A stretch of 64,000 nucleotides of DNA from Nitrospira sp. (GCA_018242765.1 JAFEBH010000017.1:62001-126000); one strand, 5' to 3'. Shown: positions 29,345 through 41,280, numbered from the stretch's first letter. Notes: generated by a model from the sequence alone, not told the origin. Translations and numbers: made by a program.

Positions 29345-30268
29345 ATGAGCTTGAAGCGCAAAGATCTGTTGAGTCTAGCCCCGCTCGCGGTCGATGAGAT
29401 CACGCTTATTCTCGATACGGCAGATTCCTTTAAGGAAGTGACGGGACGCGAGATCAAGAAAGTGCCGGCACTGAGAGGGAAGACCGTCGTCAACCTGTTC
29501 TTTGAGCCAAGCACGAGGACGCGGACTTCCTTCGAGTTGGCGGCGAAGCGGCTCAGTGCCGACGTGATCAATTTTTCTCCGTCCTCCAGCAGTGTGGTGA
29601 AGGGAGAGACGCTGCTGGACACCGCACGTAATATTGAGGCGATGCAGGCGGATATCATCGTTCTGCGTCACTCTTCGGCAGGAGCTGCGGAAACGCTGGC
29701 GCGCGGCGTCAAATCGGCCGTGATCAATGCAGGCGATGGATGGCATGAGCATCCGACGCAAGCGTTGCTTGACCTCTATACGATTCGGCAACGAGGGATG
29801 AATTTTCGAGGATTGCGCGTGGCGATTGTCGGCGATGTGTCACATAGCCGTGTCGCTCGTTCGAACATCTACGCGCTCGTTAAACTTGGAGCCGAGGTCA
29901 GACTGGTGGGGCCGCCGACGATGATGCCTTGGGGGGTCGAAAAGTTAGGGGCGAAGGTGTACGCCAACATGGACGAAGGTTTACGCGACGTGAATGTTAT
30001 CATGATGCTGCGGCTGCAATTGGAGCGGCAAGGGCGCGCACAGTTTCCTTCGATCCGAGAATACTCTCGACTCTACGGGCTTACCGCGGAGCGTGTGAGG
30101 CTGGCCGACTCCGATGCCATCGTCATGCATCCAGGTCCCATCAATCGAGGCGTGGAGATCGCTCCGGAGGTGGCCGATAGTTTGTCGTCGGTGATCTTGG
30201 ACCAGGTGGCCAACGGTGTCGCAGTTAGAATGGGAATTCTCTACCTCGTGTCGGGAGCCAATTCGTGA
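29345..30268 (+). CDS. pyrB: Aspartate carbamoyltransferase catalytic subunit
   Basis: A 307-residue enzyme joining carbamoyl phosphate and aspartate, the first committed step of pyrimidine synthesis. The carbamoyl-phosphate site STRTRTSFE (about 56-64), the [11 protein letters not shown] segment and [12 protein letters not shown] are intact. GGAGG precedes ATG 29345, which is preferred over ATG 29333. No regulatory subunit (pyrI) is present, consistent with PyrR control. Confidence 0.97.
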   Translation: MSLKRKDLLSLAPLAVDEITLILDTADSFKEVTGREIKKVPALRGKTVVNLFFEPSTRTRTSFELAAKRLSADVINFSPSSSSVVKGETLLDTARNIEAMQADIIVLRHSSAGAAETLARGVKSAVINAGDGWHEHPTQALLDLYTIRQRGMNFRGLRVAIVGDVSHSRVARSNIYALVKLGAEVRLVGPPTMMPWGVEKLGAKVYANMDEGLRDVNVIMMLRLQLERQGRAQFPSIREYSRLYGLTAERVRLADSDAIVMHPGPINRGVEIAPEVADSLSSVILDQVANGVAVRMGILYLVSGANS

Positions 30269-30338
30269 ACCTTGCTGAACTGTTGAAGTGAGACTTCACA
30301 GATCACCAGATCCGGAACAATCTTAGAGAGGGCGTATC

Positions 30339-31625
30339 GTGTCGATTTTGATTGCAGGCGGTCGAGTCGTCGATCCAGGTCGATTTGTCGGAACGGCCGA
30401 TGTGCTCATTGAGGATGGGAAGATCACGGCCGTGGGCACTCAGTTGTCTGTTCCCGTCGGTAGTCGGACGATTCGAGCCGACGGCAAGCTCGTAATGCCG
30501 GGGTTCGTCGATTTGCATGTCCACTTTCGTGAGCCGGGTTTCGAATATAAGGAAACGATTCAGAGCGGCAGTGCAGCGGCGGTGGCGGGAGGATTTACGA
30601 CGGTCTGCTGCATGCCGAATACGAATCCGGTCAACGATAATCAAGCGGTGACCGAGTTCATGTTGGAACGGGCACGGTTGGCAGGTATGGCTAATGTGTT
30701 ACCGATCGGGGCTATTACCAAAGGGTCTGAAGGGAAAGAGCTGTCGGAGATCGGGGATTTGCGGCGTTCCGGTTGTGTGGCGATCTCCGACGACGGAAAG
30801 CCCGTGATGAATAGTTTGGTGATGCGGCGTGCGATGGAGTATGCCTCGGCCTTTGATCTCACCGTCGTCGATCACTGTGAGGATATCCATCTCGCCGAGG
30901 GTGGTTGTATGAACGAGGGATTGATTTCAACCGAGCTTGGATTACCCGGTATACCTGCGGCAGCCGAAGACGTCATGGTGGCGCGTAACCTGTCGCTGTC
31001 CGAATTGACAGGGGCTCGGTTGCATCTTGCACATATCAGCACGGCCGGGTCGGTACGGATGGTGCGAGAGGCAAAGGCTCGTGGGATCCTCGTGACGGCG
31101 GAAGCCTGTCCGCATCACTTCACGTTGACGGAAGAATTGGTGCGTGGCTACAACACGCATGCCAAAATGAACCCGCCCTTGCGGACGTGGACCGATGTCC
31201 AGACCATCAGGGAGGGATTGCGTGACGGCACCATCGATGCGATCGCAACGGATCATGCGCCTCACGCGACTCAGGAAAAACAGCAGGACTTCACCGAGGC
31301 TCCGTTTGGAATTGTCGGACTGGAGACCGCACTCTCACTGACCTTGGGATTGGTGGAAGACGGGGTCCTTTCTCTTGAGCAGGCTGTTCAGAAGCTTACG
31401 GCTGCTCCGGCAGCCGCGTTTGGACTCAAGAAAGGGACGTTGGCGGTGGGGGCAGACGCCGATGTCGTCATCGTGGATCAGGATGAACCGTGGGTGGTCG
31501 ATCCAGCGAGATTTCGATCCAAGAGCCGAAACACGCCGTTTGCCGGTTGGAAAGTAAAAGGGCGTGTGCAGACCACGATCGTGGGTGGCCGGGTGGTATT
31601 CGAAGCCAACCCTGCAGAGCAGTAG
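30339..31625 (+). CDS. pyrC: Dihydroorotase
   Basis: A 428-residue zinc amidohydrolase that closes the dihydroorotate ring, the third step of UMP synthesis. It has DLHVHFREPGFEYKE (metal His60 and His62), the DHCED segment, and ATDHAPHA near 305. Length and sequence fit the class I (long) type. GTG 30339 is the start. It lies 70 bases after pyrB, and the next gene starts four bases after its stop. Confidence 0.97.
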   Translation: MSILIAGGRVVDPGRFVGTADVLIEDGKITAVGTQLSVPVGSRTIRADGKLVMPGFVDLHVHFREPGFEYKETIQSGSAAAVAGGFTTVCCMPNTNPVNDNQAVTEFMLERARLAGMANVLPIGAITKGSEGKELSEIGDLRRSGCVAISDDGKPVMNSLVMRRAMEYASAFDLTVVDHCEDIHLAEGGCMNEGLISTELGLPGIPAAAEDVMVARNLSLSELTGARLHLAHISTAGSVRMVREAKARGILVTAEACPHHFTLTEELVRGYNTHAKMNPPLRTWTDVQTIREGLRDGTIDAIATDHAPHATQEKQQDFTEAPFGIVGLETALSLTLGLVEDGVLSLEQAVQKLTAAPAAAFGLKKGTLAVGADADVVIVDQDEPWVVDPARFRSKSRNTPFAGWKVKGRVQTTIVGGRVVFEANPAEQ

Positions 31626-31629
31626 TGTC

Positions 31630-32151
31630 GTGCGATGGATGCCCCATTGGGGGATGGTCTGTTGTCTCACGCTCGAGTGGGTGGCTCTCGCGGTGTGGGT
31701 AGGGGGAATGATCGTGCTGAGCGGCGCGGTGATTCCGGCGGTATTCAATACATTCGGGGGGCAGGATTCCGGGGGGATGTTTCTAACACGTGCGTTTGAA
31801 GGCTACCATCGCTTCGTGGTCGGGGCCAGTGGCATTCTTGTTGTGGCATTGTTAGGCCGGTGGTTGAGCGGCAAGGCTCACGTGGCGGTTCGTAAGAGCG
31901 AGATCATCGTATTGGCGACGATGGTGGTCATCGCAGGGGTGATCGTGATGGTCTTGCATCCAGAGGCAGCGGCTCTACAGCTGCAGGCATTTTCGATGAA
32001 GGATGAAGGTGCCAAAAAAGCGGCGTTCGAGGCATTCTTTCGTGTGTTGTTGCCGATTCGATCGCTGTACATGATCAATCTGGTATTGGGCCTCTTGCTT
32101 ATTGGGATGAAGGCGAAACGCATACTTGAGCACGACGGAAAACAATCGTGA
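31630..32151 (+). CDS. DUF4149-like integral membrane protein
   Basis: A 173-residue protein with four hydrophobic helices, starting [23 protein letters not shown], which resembles DUF4149/TMEM205-like membrane proteins. Between helices are [17 protein letters not shown] and a loop of basic residues. Start is GTG 31630 or ATG 31639. Its TGA overlaps the GTG of carA by four bases (GTGA), so it is firmly part of the pyr operon, though it has no known role in pyrimidine metabolism. Confidence 0.78.
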   Translation: MRWMPHWGMVCCLTLEWVALAVWVGGMIVLSGAVIPAVFNTFGGQDSGGMFLTRAFEGYHRFVVGASGILVVALLGRWLSGKAHVAVRKSEIIVLATMVVIAGVIVMVLHPEAAALQLQAFSMKDEGAKKAAFEAFFRVLLPIRSLYMINLVLGLLLIGMKAKRILEHDGKQS

Positions 32152-33320
32152 AAAAAGCGATCTTAGCATTGACGGACGGGACAGTCTTCGAAGGCCGTGC
32201 TCTTGGCTATGAAGGTGAAACGGTCGGCGAAGTCGTGTTTAACACGGCCATGACCGGGTACCAGGAAATCCTCAGTGATCCCTCCTACAAGGGGCAGATC
32301 ATCACGATGACCTGCCCACAAATTGGGAACTACGGCGTGACTCCTGAAGATGTGGAATCCCGTCGAGCCTGGGCGGAAGGATTCGTCGTACTTGAGGCGA
32401 GCCGATTGGTCAGTAACTGGCGAGGCAAACAGACTCTCCACGAGTCGTTGGTAGAGAGCAAGATTGTCGCCATTGAGGGGATCGATACGAGGGCGTTGAC
32501 GAGGCATTTGCGTGAGCATGGGTCACAACAAGGCTGCATTACGCATCTTGATCTCGACCATGCAAGGGCAATTGGACGAGCGAGGCAAGCCCTCGGCATT
32601 GTCGGGCGAGATCTTGCGGCTGCCGTCACCTGTGCACAGCCCTATGACTGGACGACAGGGACCGGTGACTGGGCACCTTGGCCCAGCGGGCAAGAAGCTG
32701 GAAGGCGTGAGCGTTGGCGTGTGGTCGCCTATGATTTCGGGACCAAGTACAACATTCTGAGACGATTGGTCGATGTTGGGTGTGATGTGACCGTGGTTCC
32801 TGCCGCTACGCCGGTCGAAGCCGTTGAAGCCCTTAAGCCGCACGGAATTTTTCTTTCGAATGGTCCAGGAGATCCGGCGGGTGTTCCGTATGCGGCAAAG
32901 GCGGTGGAGCAACTGATCGGCCGCTATCCCATCTTCGGGATCTGCTTGGGGCATCAGATCTTGGGTCTCGCATTTGGACTCAAGACGTATAAACTGAAGT
33001 TCGGTCACCATGGTGCCAATCACCCGGTGATGGATCTTCGAACCAGAAAAGTGGAAATCACGTCACAGAACCATAATTTCGCCGTACAGGCCCCGACGGC
33101 ATTTGTTGATGTGCCGAAGATCTCGCCTGTGATTGATACGCGGCACGGACAACTTGCGTTGACCCATATCAGCTTGAACGATGGTTCGGTTGAAGGGATG
33201 GCCTCTCTTGAGTATCCGGTTTTCTCGGTCCAATACCATCCGGAGGCAGCCCCGGGACCGCACGATGCTGCCTATTTGTTCGGTGAGTTTGTGCGGCGTA
33301 TGGAGAACCACTATGCGTAA
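32148..33320 (+). CDS. carA: Carbamoyl-phosphate synthase small subunit
   Basis: A 390-residue glutamine amidotransferase subunit that releases ammonia for carbamoyl phosphate. The N-terminal domain carries [13 protein letters not shown] and the class I amidotransferase part has nucleophile Cys266 in GICLGHQ, with His364 and Glu366 in [11 protein letters not shown]. Start GTG 32148 overlaps the preceding gene. Its end overlaps sppA by eight bases. The large subunit carB lies 2 kb downstream after two protease genes. Confidence 0.97.
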   Translation: MKKAILALTDGTVFEGRALGYEGETVGEVVFNTAMTGYQEILSDPSYKGQIITMTCPQIGNYGVTPEDVESRRAWAEGFVVLEASRLVSNWRGKQTLHESLVESKIVAIEGIDTRALTRHLREHGSQQGCITHLDLDHARAIGRARQALGIVGRDLAAAVTCAQPYDWTTGTGDWAPWPSGQEAGRRERWRVVAYDFGTKYNILRRLVDVGCDVTVVPAATPVEAVEALKPHGIFLSNGPGDPAGVPYAAKAVEQLIGRYPIFGICLGHQILGLAFGLKTYKLKFGHHGANHPVMDLRTRKVEITSQNHNFAVQAPTAFVDVPKISPVIDTRHGQLALTHISLNDGSVEGMASLEYPVFSVQYHPEAAPGPHDAAYLFGEFVRRMENHYA

Positions 33321-34263
33321 TGCTGTTGTGATGGGTGTGATTGGTCTGATGTTGTCCGGCTGTACCTTCAATTTCCCCCTGTTCCCTGGCCCTGGCCCAT
33401 TACAGGAAACGCAGGTCGATGGGAGGGGAAAGGCGAAGGTGTTGTTGATCGAGATTTCCGGGATGATCAGCTCTCAGGAAAAAGATGGATTCCGGCCAAC
33501 CTCCAGTATGCTTGCCAGCGTGAAGGAGCAATTGACCAGGGCCGCGAAAGATGACCAGATCAAAGCGGTTGTCTTGCGCATCAACACGCCTGGAGGAACG
33601 GTGACGGCGTCGGACATTATTTATCACGAGTTGAAGACGTTCAAAGCCAATAGAAAAATTCCCATTGTCGCCTCCATCATGGATCTTGGAACTTCGGGAG
33701 GCTACTACATTGCAGCGGCAGCCGACAGGGTTTTGGCACATCCGTCGTCCGTCACGGGAAGTATCGGCGTTATCATGCTCACGGTCAATGCCAAAGGGTT
33801 GCTTGAGAAAGTTGGCGTCGAGGCGACGGCCGTGACGTCCGGGCCTCGCAAGGATATGGGGTCGCCTTTTCGAACGATGACGGTGGAAGAACGAGCGATT
33901 TTCCAAGGGCTGATCGATTCATTTTATCAGCGATTCTTGAGTATTGTGCAGGAAGGCCGTGCCAATTTGCAGATGGAGCAGATCAAGCGGCTGGCTGATG
34001 GTCGCATCTATACCGGGGAGCAAGCAAAGGAGGCCGGGCTGGTCGATGAGATCGGCTACCTCGAAGACGCCGTCGAGGTCGCGAAGAAACAGGCCGGTTT
34101 GACGGAAGCCCGCGTCGTCACGTACCAACGTCCTGGTGAGTATTCGAACAATGTCTATTCTAAACTGATGGCGCCAAGCGGACTTGCCAGTCTTGCGGAG
34201 TTCGACCTTGCCACATTGGTGCGTGGGGGAACTCCTCAATTTATGTACCTGTGGATGCCGTAG
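33313..34263 (+). CDS. sppA: Signal peptide peptidase SppA-type protease, lipoprotein
   Basis: A 316-residue S49 serine protease. The N-terminal signal ends in lipobox LSGC (Cys at 16), so it is probably lipid-anchored rather than held by a helix. The catalytic core includes [49 protein letters not shown] (nucleophile Ser in TSGGYY) and a later Lys region. It is the short form of the family, without the N-terminal repeat. Start ATG 33313 (GGAG upstream) overlaps carA. Degrades signal peptides or membrane peptides. Confidence 0.92.
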   Translation: MRNAVVMGVIGLMLSGCTFNFPLFPGPGPLQETQVDGRGKAKVLLIEISGMISSQEKDGFRPTSSMLASVKEQLTRAAKDDQIKAVVLRINTPGGTVTASDIIYHELKTFKANRKIPIVASIMDLGTSGGYYIAAAADRVLAHPSSVTGSIGVIMLTVNAKGLLEKVGVEATAVTSGPRKDMGSPFRTMTVEERAIFQGLIDSFYQRFLSIVQEGRANLQMEQIKRLADGRIYTGEQAKEAGLVDEIGYLEDAVEVAKKQAGLTEARVVTYQRPGEYSNNVYSKLMAPSGLASLAEFDLATLVRGGTPQFMYLWMP

Positions 34264-34331
34264 CAAAAAGAAGAATGCCGATCGTGTGGCTGGTGTTAGA
34301 ATGAAATTGGAGGGTGCGTATAGGAACCAAG

Positions 34332-35291
34332 ATGGCGCAACCGTCGGACCACGAGATCAACCGATTGTTCTCTGTGCCCATGGATCGGCGAACATTGCTG
34401 CGTGGGGTTGTTCGCCGAGCGGCGGAGCTCTCGTGTCTTTTGACTATAGGGTCCATGGGAGCCGTCGCTTCGGCAGTGAGCGGATGTGTCAGAGCTCCAG
34501 GAACGGCACGCGATCAGTTTATTTATATTTCCGAAGAAAAAGAAATGGCAATGGGGGTCGGTGCCTATCGGGAATTACTTCGAAAAGCCCCGGTGAGCGA
34601 CGATCCTGAGTTGAATGAGCTCGTCAATAGGGTGGGGAATCGAATTGCTGCCGTTGCCAACAAACCAGAATATCAATGGGAGTTTGCAATCATTCGAGAT
34701 GATCGCACGATTAATGCGTTCGCCCTTCCGGGCGGGAAGGTGGCAGTCTTTACGGGAATTTTGAAGATTACGAAAAACGAAAATGGTTTGGCGACCGTGA
34801 TCGGTCACGAAGTCGCGCATGCCCTCCAGCGACATGGAGCAGAACGGTATAGTCGGAGTATTTTGGAAACGATCGGTCAGGTCGGAGCATTGGCGGCCGG
34901 AGCCGCAGTCGGCCGACCGGATGCGGCAATCGCGGCGATGAGTGCCTATGGCGTCGGGGTGTCGTTACCGTTTGGGCGAAAACAGGAATCAGAGGCCGAC
35001 TACATTGGGCTCAAACTGATGGCGCAGGCTGGGTATGATCCCCGGGAGGCGGTTCCGTTTTGGGAGCGGATGAGTGGATGTCCTCGGCAGATGATTGATA
35101 AAGTCTGTTTCCGATCCCAACATACGATTCCCGAGTTTTTGTCCACGCATCCGTCTGATATTGCGCGTATCAATCAGATCGAAGCCTGGCTTCCCGAAGC
35201 CTTGAAGTATTACCATGCCACGCAGGAGAATCAGGGGCCAGCGCCGGCGCCTTATCACCCTTTAATTGGCCCAGAACTTCCATCCAGTTAA
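34332..35291 (+). CDS. Periplasmic M48 zinc metalloprotease, lipoprotein
   Basis: A 319-residue protease of the BepA/LoiP kind. The N-terminus has a twin-Arg-like [16 protein letters not shown] and a lipobox AVSGC, so export could be by Tat and lipidation follows. The zinc motif HEVAH lies in [20 protein letters not shown] and the third ligand in [19 protein letters not shown]. No C-terminal TPR is present, unlike BepA. Probably outer-membrane quality control. ATG 34332 is preferred over GTG 34314, which is too close to the ribosome site. Confidence 0.92.
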   Translation: MAQPSDHEINRLFSVPMDRRTLLRGVVRRAAELSCLLTIGSMGAVASAVSGCVRAPGTARDQFIYISEEKEMAMGVGAYRELLRKAPVSDDPELNELVNRVGNRIAAVANKPEYQWEFAIIRDDRTINAFALPGGKVAVFTGILKITKNENGLATVIGHEVAHALQRHGAERYSRSILETIGQVGALAAGAAVGRPDAAIAAMSAYGVGVSLPFGRKQESEADYIGLKLMAQAGYDPREAVPFWERMSGCPRQMIDKVCFRSQHTIPEFLSTHPSDIARINQIEAWLPEALKYYHATQENQGPAPAPYHPLIGPELPSS

Positions 35292-35310
35292 CCACTATCA
35301 GCGGACCATC

Positions 35311-38300
35311 ATGCCAAAACGGACGGATATCCAATCAATTCTGATGATCGGATCAGGCCCGATTGTGATCGGGCAGGCCTGTGAATTCGATTACTCCGGT
35401 ACACAAGCTTGTAAAGCCCTCAAAGCCGAGGGCTATAAGGTCATCCTCATCAATAGTAATCCGGCCACGATCATGACGGATCCGGAGATGGCCGATCGGA
35501 CCTATGTGGAGCCGATTACGTTGGACGTGGTCGAAAAAGTCATTGACCGAGAACGTCCGGATGCCCTGCTTCCGACCATGGGAGGGCAAACGGCTTTAAA
35601 CACCACGATGGGCTTGGTCAAGCGAGGCGTGCTCGAGAAATACGGAGTCACCCTCGTGGGCGCGTCGGCGGAGGCGATTCACAAAGCCGAGGATCGGGAA
35701 GCCTTTAAGCAGGCCATGCAGCGAATTGGGCTCCGTGTGCCCAAGAGTGGGACGGCGCACAGTCGGCAGGAGGCCGTCGCGATTGTGGAGACCGTCGGGT
35801 TTCCCGCCATCATCCGACCTTCGTTCACGATGGGGGGAACAGGGGGAAATATTGCCTATAATCGTGAAGAATTTGAGCGGCTGATTGAGTGGGCATTGGC
35901 CATGAGTCCGGTGAGTCAGGTGCTGATCGAGGAGTCGGTGATCGGTTGGAAAGAGTATGAGTTAGAGGTCATGCGTGACCTGAAAGACAATGTCGTCATC
36001 GTGTGTCCCATCGAAAACTTCGATCCGATGGGGGTCCATACTGGGGACAGCATCACCGTGGCGCCGGCCATGACCTTGACCGATAAAGAATATCAACGTA
36101 TGCGGGATGCGGCTCTGCGTATTATTCGAGAGATTGGAGTCGACACGGGTGGGTCGAATATCCAGTTTGGGATCAACCCGGCTAATGGAGAGATGGTCGT
36201 CATTGAAATGAATCCTCGGGTGTCCAGAAGTTCGGCGTTGGCCTCGAAGGCGACCGGGTTTCCCATCGCAAAGATCGCCGCCAAGCTCGCAGTCGGATAC
36301 ACTCTGGATGAGATCACCAACGATATCACCGGGGTCACCAAGGCATCGTTCGAGCCGGTCATCGATTACGTTGTCGTGAAGATTCCTCGATTCGCCTTTC
36401 AAAAGTTCAAGGGCGCTGATCCGACCTTGACGACTCAAATGAAGTCGGTTGGTGAGGTGATGGCGATTGGACGAACGTTTAAAGAGTCCCTCCAGAAGGC
36501 GATTCGTTCGTTGGAATTGGATCTGAATGGCTTGGTTTCGCGGTTTGGTCTGGATCGCGGTGTGCCGACTGGCTTTAATCGTCCGGAGGCCATTGAGAAG
36601 CTTGAGAGCGTGTTGCGCACACCGTTACCCGAGCGATTGTGGTATCTGGCTGATGCGATGCGCCTCGGATTGGGCGATGAGGAGCTGGCTGCAATCACAA
36701 AAGTCGATCCCTGGTTCTTGGATCAGGTGAGGCAGTTGGTGGATTTTGAGCGATCCCTGGTCGGGCAGGCTTCCAACTCGGCTGGGTGCTTGAGCGGAGG
36801 ATTGCTCTGGGAAGCCAAAGAGCTCGGGTTTTCAGATGATCGGATCGCCCTCTTATTAGGCTGTGAAGCTGGGGCGGTCGCGAAGGCACGGATGGAACAT
36901 CGGGACCGGCGTGTGACCTATAAACGAGTCGATACCTGCGCCGCGGAGTTTGAGGCACAGACCCCGTATCTCTATTCCACCTATGGCCACGAGTGCGAGG
37001 CGCGACCAGCAGACCGAAAGAAGGTCGTGATTCTCGGCGGAGGTCCCAATCGTATCGGGCAGGGGATTGAGTTCGACTACTGTTGTGTCCACGCGGCGAT
37101 GGCGCTGCGCGAAGAGGCAATCGACACCATCATGGTGAACTGCAATCCGGAAACCGTGAGTACGGATTACGATACCTCTGATCGTTTGTACTTTGAACCA
37201 CTCACCCATGAAGATGTGCTGAATATCGTCCATCGGGAACAACCGCTTGGCGTGGTGTTGCAATTCGGGGGACAGACGCCCTTGAAGCTTGCGCTTCCGC
37301 TCTCAAAGGCCGGTGTCAAGATTCTCGGTACCAGCCCTGATGCGATTGATCTGGCGGAGGATCGCGAACGGTTTCGTGAACTGTTGAATAGGCTTGGTCT
37401 GCGTCAGGCAGAGAGCGGGACTGCTCGGTCTGTTGAGGAAGCGGTGCAGATTGCCGGGCAGATCAGCTACCCGGTCATGGTCCGTCCGTCGTATGTCTTG
37501 GGTGGACGGTCCATGCAGATCGTCTATGACGAAGCCGGTTTGTTGGAATACATGCGGTCGGCGGTCAAGGCATCGCCCAATCATCCCGTGTTGATCGACA
37601 AGTACCTCGCCGATGCGATCGAAGTCGATGCCGATGCGATTTCCGATGGGGAAACCGTAGTGGTCGCAGGCATTATGGAGCATATCGAAGAGGCTGGGGT
37701 CCATTCGGGAGATTCAGCTTGCTCGCTCCCTCCCTATACGCTTGAGAAGTCTCTTGTCGCCGAGATTGAGCGGCAGATGCGAATGTTAGCCAAGGAGCTG
37801 GGAGTGGTCGGGCTGATGAACGCCCAGTTTGCCGTCAAGGGGGAGACGATTTATGTATTGGAAGTCAATCCACGCGGATCCCGGACCGTTCCGTTCGTCA
37901 GCAAAGCGATCGGTGTACCGCTTGCAAAGTTAGCGATGAAGGTGATGATGGGGCGAACGCTTAAGGAGCTTGGATTTACGCAGGCTCCGGTCCCTGAGCA
38001 TTTCTCGGTCAAAGAGGCGGTGTTCCCCTTCAATAAATTTCCTGGAGTCGACGTGCTCCTCGGGCCGGAGATGAAATCAACCGGGGAAGTGATGGGACTC
38101 GATGAGGATTTTGGTTGGGCCTTTGCCAAGTCCCAAGCCGGGGCCGGGGCCGTGTTGCCGACGTCAGGAACGGCGTTCATTAGTGTGAAGGCATCGGACC
38201 GTCCTGCCGCGCTCGAAGTCGGGAGGGTATTGAGTCAACTGGGGATGCGAATTCAGGGGACAAGCGGGACGGCAGGCTATCTACGAGAGCATGGTCTTCC

Positions 38301-38562
38301 CGTGGAGGTCGTGAACAAAGTGGCCGAAGGTAGACCGCATATCGTTGACCATATCAAGAACGGATCGGTAGCCATTGTCGTCAATACGGTACGTACGGCC
38401 TCGGCACATGTCGATTCGCTCGCAATCAGACGAGAAGCGTTGCATCGAGGAATTCCTTATTTTACGACCATGCGAGGGGCACACGCTGCGACGATGGCGA
38501 TCGAAGCCATCCTGAAAAAAGATCTATCGATCCGGACCTTGCAGGAGTATCATCGGACCTGA
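35311..38562 (+). CDS. carB: Carbamoyl-phosphate synthase large subunit
   Basis: A 1083-residue enzyme making carbamoyl phosphate for pyrimidines and arginine. It starts [30 protein letters not shown]. The two homologous ATP-grasp halves are visible: [10 protein letters not shown] and the [27 protein letters not shown] region in the first, and [17 protein letters not shown] and [17 protein letters not shown] in the second. The C-terminal allosteric MGS-like domain follows (about 940-1083). ATG 35311 is the start; a longer frame reaches 35266. Last gene of the pyr operon. Confidence 0.97.
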   Translation: MPKRTDIQSILMIGSGPIVIGQACEFDYSGTQACKALKAEGYKVILINSNPATIMTDPEMADRTYVEPITLDVVEKVIDRERPDALLPTMGGQTALNTTMGLVKRGVLEKYGVTLVGASAEAIHKAEDREAFKQAMQRIGLRVPKSGTAHSRQEAVAIVETVGFPAIIRPSFTMGGTGGNIAYNREEFERLIEWALAMSPVSQVLIEESVIGWKEYELEVMRDLKDNVVIVCPIENFDPMGVHTGDSITVAPAMTLTDKEYQRMRDAALRIIREIGVDTGGSNIQFGINPANGEMVVIEMNPRVSRSSALASKATGFPIAKIAAKLAVGYTLDEITNDITGVTKASFEPVIDYVVVKIPRFAFQKFKGADPTLTTQMKSVGEVMAIGRTFKESLQKAIRSLELDLNGLVSRFGLDRGVPTGFNRPEAIEKLESVLRTPLPERLWYLADAMRLGLGDEELAAITKVDPWFLDQVRQLVDFERSLVGQASNSAGCLSGGLLWEAKELGFSDDRIALLLGCEAGAVAKARMEHRDRRVTYKRVDTCAAEFEAQTPYLYSTYGHECEARPADRKKVVILGGGPNRIGQGIEFDYCCVHAAMALREEAIDTIMVNCNPETVSTDYDTSDRLYFEPLTHEDVLNIVHREQPLGVVLQFGGQTPLKLALPLSKAGVKILGTSPDAIDLAEDRERFRELLNRLGLRQAESGTARSVEEAVQIAGQISYPVMVRPSYVLGGRSMQIVYDEAGLLEYMRSAVKASPNHPVLIDKYLADAIEVDADAISDGETVVVAGIMEHIEEAGVHSGDSACSLPPYTLEKSLVAEIERQMRMLAKELGVVGLMNAQFAVKGETIYVLEVNPRGSRTVPFVSKAIGVPLAKLAMKVMMGRTLKELGFTQAPVPEHFSVKEAVFPFNKFPGVDVLLGPEMKSTGEVMGLDEDFGWAFAKSQAGAGAVLPTSGTAFISVKASDRPAALEVGRVLSQLGMRIQGTSGTAGYLREHGLPVEVVNKVAEGRPHIVDHIKNGSVAIVVNTVRTASAHVDSLAIRREALHRGIPYFTTMRGAHAATMAIEAILKKDLSIRTLQEYHRT

Positions 38563-38640
38563 CAGGCTGCGGTACAACTTGGTTCATACCCATCAGTGAG
38601 CTGATGAAGTGTTCCGTGCGGTGCGTATGCCACAATCCTG

Positions 38641-38697
38641 TGAAGATGCTCAACAAGGCTGCCCGGCAAGGCTGCAGCGAGCGAAGGGGGACTCTCC
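38641..38697 (-). repeat. Half copy of the stop-codon palindromic repeat
   Basis: Read on the minus strand, the block TTCGCTCGCTGCAGCCTTG and the following GCCTTGTTGAGCATCTTCA match the right half of the three longer elements at 48916, 50954 and 51732. It lies about 80 bases after carB. The left half is missing. Confidence 0.65.
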
Positions 38698-38783
38698 TAA
38701 TACAGTGAGGCCCTGAGCGATGTGGTCATGCTGCTGGCGGCATGTTGCAGCATTCTGCTAACCAGTTGAGGAGCGACCGGAGT

Positions 38784-39260
38784 ATGCCGACCCCAATCAC
38801 GAAGAAAGGTTATGAAGCACTCAAGGCTGAATTGGATCGTTTGCGCAAGATCGAACGTCCCAAGGTGATTGAAGCCATTGCCGAGGCTCGAGCACATGGC
38901 GATCTTAGTGAGAATGCCGAGTACGATGCCGCGAAAGAGCGGCAGGGGTTCATTGAATCCCGGCTCTCCGAACTCGAGGGGAAGATCGCTGATGCGCGCA
39001 TTGTCGAAATCACCGGGCGTACCACCGAAACGGTTGTCTTTGGCGCGACCGTGTTGGTCATTGAGCAGGAATCACAATCGAAGAAACAGTATACCTTGGT
39101 CGGGCAAGACGAAGCCGACATGAAGTTCAACAAGATTTCGGTGCAGTCTCCCGTCGGTCGTGCCTTGATCGGAAAACGTGTCGGCGATTTTGTCGAGGTG
39201 ACGACTCCGGTCAAGATGGTCGAATACGAAGTCGTGGAGATCAAATTCGAGGAATGTTGA
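38784..39260 (+). CDS. greA: Transcription elongation factor GreA
   Basis: A 158-residue factor that rescues backtracked RNA polymerase by RNA cleavage. The coiled-coil has the acidic tip GDLSENAEYDAAKERQ that enters the secondary channel, and the C-terminal FKBP-like domain has VSVQSPVGRALIGKRVGDFVEV. ATG 38784 is chosen, and GAGGAG lies upstream. A SAM hydrolase-type gene begins one base after its stop. Confidence 0.96.
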   Translation: MPTPITKKGYEALKAELDRLRKIERPKVIEAIAEARAHGDLSENAEYDAAKERQGFIESRLSELEGKIADARIVEITGRTTETVVFGATVLVIEQESQSKKQYTLVGQDEADMKFNKISVQSPVGRALIGKRVGDFVEVTTPVKMVEYEVVEIKFEEC

Positions 39261-39261
39261 C

Positions 39262-40059
39262 GTGCCGGAGGCACGACCCCTTATCGCCTTGCTGACCGAT
39301 TTTGGCGAACGTGACAGTTTTGTCGCCAGCATGAAGGGCGTGATTCTCTCGATTAATGCTGCTGTGCGACTGGTTGATCTCTCCCATCAAATCACGTCCC
39401 ATCAGATTCAGGAAGCCGGGTATTTCCTGAAGTCCTGTTATCGCTATTTTCCTGCCGGAACGATTTATGTGGCGGTCGTTGATCCAGGAGTCGGGACCGA
39501 GCGTCGGGCGCTGCTCTTGGCTGCCGCCGGGTCGTTCTTCGTCGGTCCGGATAACGGGTTATTCACGGAGATCTTGGAGCAGGAGCTTGGAGCCAAGGTC
39601 TGGCAGATCAGCAATCCACAGTATCGTTTGGAAACGGCCGGATCGACCTTTGACGGTCGAGATGTCTTTGCACCGGCAGCGGCTTGGCTGAGCAAAGGAG
39701 TCCCACCGTCCTTTTTCGGGCCCGCTGTCCATGATCCCATTCGACGTTCTGTTGCGATACCGGTCTGGCATGAGGATGTGCTGATCGGAAAGATCGTGTC
39801 GGTCGACCGTTTTGGAAATCTTATTTCCAACATCACGGCGAGACAAATCCGTGAATTTCGAGGGGCAATGGGACAATCCGTGGAGATTCACATCGGAGCC
39901 TCCATCATCGGCGATGTGGTCGGAAGTTACAGCCTGGGGCATCGTGAGAGTCCGTCTGCGCTGATCAATAGCGATGGAAACTTGGAGATTTTCGTACAGG
40001 AAGATAGTGCAGCCCGCTGTCTTCAGGTCGGCGTGGGTGAAGAAGTACGTCTGTGTTGA
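39262..40059 (+). CDS. SAM hydrolase-type (DUF62 / SAM_adeno_trans) protein
   Basis: A 265-residue protein of the family that splits S-adenosylmethionine with hydroxide to adenosine and methionine. Landmarks are LLTDFGERDSFVASMKGVI, VVDPGVGTERRALLL, FVGPDNGLFT and VDRFGNLISNIT. The two-domain trimer-forming fold matches in length. Start GTG 39262 follows greA immediately, so it is co-transcribed. It faces lhgO convergently with a six-base gap. Substrate is from family knowledge. Confidence 0.93.
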   Translation: MPEARPLIALLTDFGERDSFVASMKGVILSINAAVRLVDLSHQITSHQIQEAGYFLKSCYRYFPAGTIYVAVVDPGVGTERRALLLAAAGSFFVGPDNGLFTEILEQELGAKVWQISNPQYRLETAGSTFDGRDVFAPAAAWLSKGVPPSFFGPAVHDPIRRSVAIPVWHEDVLIGKIVSVDRFGNLISNITARQIREFRGAMGQSVEIHIGASIIGDVVGSYSLGHRESPSALINSDGNLEIFVQEDSAARCLQVGVGEEVRLC

Positions 40060-40065
40060 CACCTG

Positions 40066-41265
40066 TCAGCGGATCGCCTTATCGATGTGGTCGCAGACGT
40101 AATCGGCAAAGGGGAGTGAACAGGTAAAGGCCGGTGAGACCGCATTCAATACGTGCATGGAACGATGGTCGCCTTCGAGCACAAAATCCATTTCAAGTTT
40201 CTTTTTGGTGATGTCGAGGAGCTGCGCGCGGATGCCGGGGCGTCCCCATTTCTGATAATTGCGTTCGTCGACGCCTTCGGCGAGGACCGACGCCAGCGAC
40301 ACCATCTTACTTCGTGAGTATTTCGTAATTTCCTCCATCGCCAATCGTCGAAAATCGAATCCCGCCCCGGTCAAGAGGCCGAGTCCTCGGCTCGCGACTT
40401 CAGCCAGCTCGCCGAAGTTGAAGTTGCTGAGCCCTTCATAGTTTTCTCGCCACAATGCCGGAATGGCGGTCGGACCGATTTTCGCTTTCCCATCCGCCGT
40501 GATCGTGAAATGCACACCAAGGAACGGATTTCTCAGATCAGGAACAGGATAGATATTGGTTCGAATCGATCCGGGGGGCTCATCGGAGTAGAGATAGAGT
40601 CCCTTAAACGGGAGGATTCGATACTTTTCTGAAAAGCCATAGTTCAGAGCAATTTTATCGGCATAGAGGCCTGCGGCATTGACGACATATCCGGCGGCAA
40701 TGCGGCCCTGATTTGTCAGGATAGTCTCGTCGTCCAGGCCTTGGTAGGCCGTACTGCACTGAATGTGAATCCCCTCACGAACCGCATCTTGCTGCATCGC
40801 ATTGACGACATGGAGCGGGTTGACGGTCGATGTACGGGGGGAGAACAGCGCCCGTTGATAGGTCTTGACCCGAGGTTCGATCGACTTGGCTTCTGCATCT
40901 GTGAGGGGCTGGAGCTCGATGCCGTTGATCTGGCCTCGTCGGAATAACTCGTCAAGCGACGGCAAGTCCGCGGCATCCTTGGCGACGACCAGTTTCCCAC
41001 ATCTATTGATGGAGATCCGCTTCTCCTCACAGTAGGCGGTGAGTCGTTCATTTCCAAGGCGTGTGAATTTGGCTTTCAGACTGTCCGGCGAGTAGTAGAA
41101 GCCGGCGTGGAGTACCCCGCTGTTGCGTCCGCTGGCATGGGCTCCACACGACGGTTCCTTTTCAATCAAAAGAATGTTGGCATCTCCGCGTCGTCTTCGC
41201 AGCTCACGCGCGATGCTGAGGCCGATCACTCCGCCGCCGATGATAAGAAAATCGCAGGTCTTCAT
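40066..41265 (-). CDS. lhgO: L-2-hydroxyglutarate oxidase-like FAD protein
   Basis: A 399-residue FAD-dependent oxidoreductase. The N-terminus has the dinucleotide motif FLIIGGGVIGLSIARELRRR. KEPSCGAHASGRNSGVLHAG matches the flavin-contacting region of LhgO (YgaF) enzymes, and NAAGLYADKIA and IYPVPDLRNPFLGVHFTIT follow. It oxidises L-2-hydroxyglutarate to 2-oxoglutarate with electrons to quinone, probably at the membrane surface. Start ATG 41265. It follows bioA closely on the same strand. Confidence 0.93.
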   Translation of the reverse strand: MKTCDFLIIGGGVIGLSIARELRRRRGDANILLIEKEPSCGAHASGRNSGVLHAGFYYSPDSLKAKFTRLGNERLTAYCEEKRISINRCGKLVVAKDAADLPSLDELFRRGQINGIELQPLTDAEAKSIEPRVKTYQRALFSPRTSTVNPLHVVNAMQQDAVREGIHIQCSTAYQGLDDETILTNQGRIAAGYVVNAAGLYADKIALNYGFSEKYRILPFKGLYLYSDEPPGSIRTNIYPVPDLRNPFLGVHFTITADGKAKIGPTAIPALWRENYEGLSNFNFGELAEVASRGLGLLTGAGFDFRRLAMEEITKYSRSKMVSLASVLAEGVDERNYQKWGRPGIRAQLLDITKKKLEMDFVLEGDHRSMHVLNAVSPAFTCSLPFADYVCDHIDKAIR

Positions 41266-41280
41266 AGTGAGCCTACCATG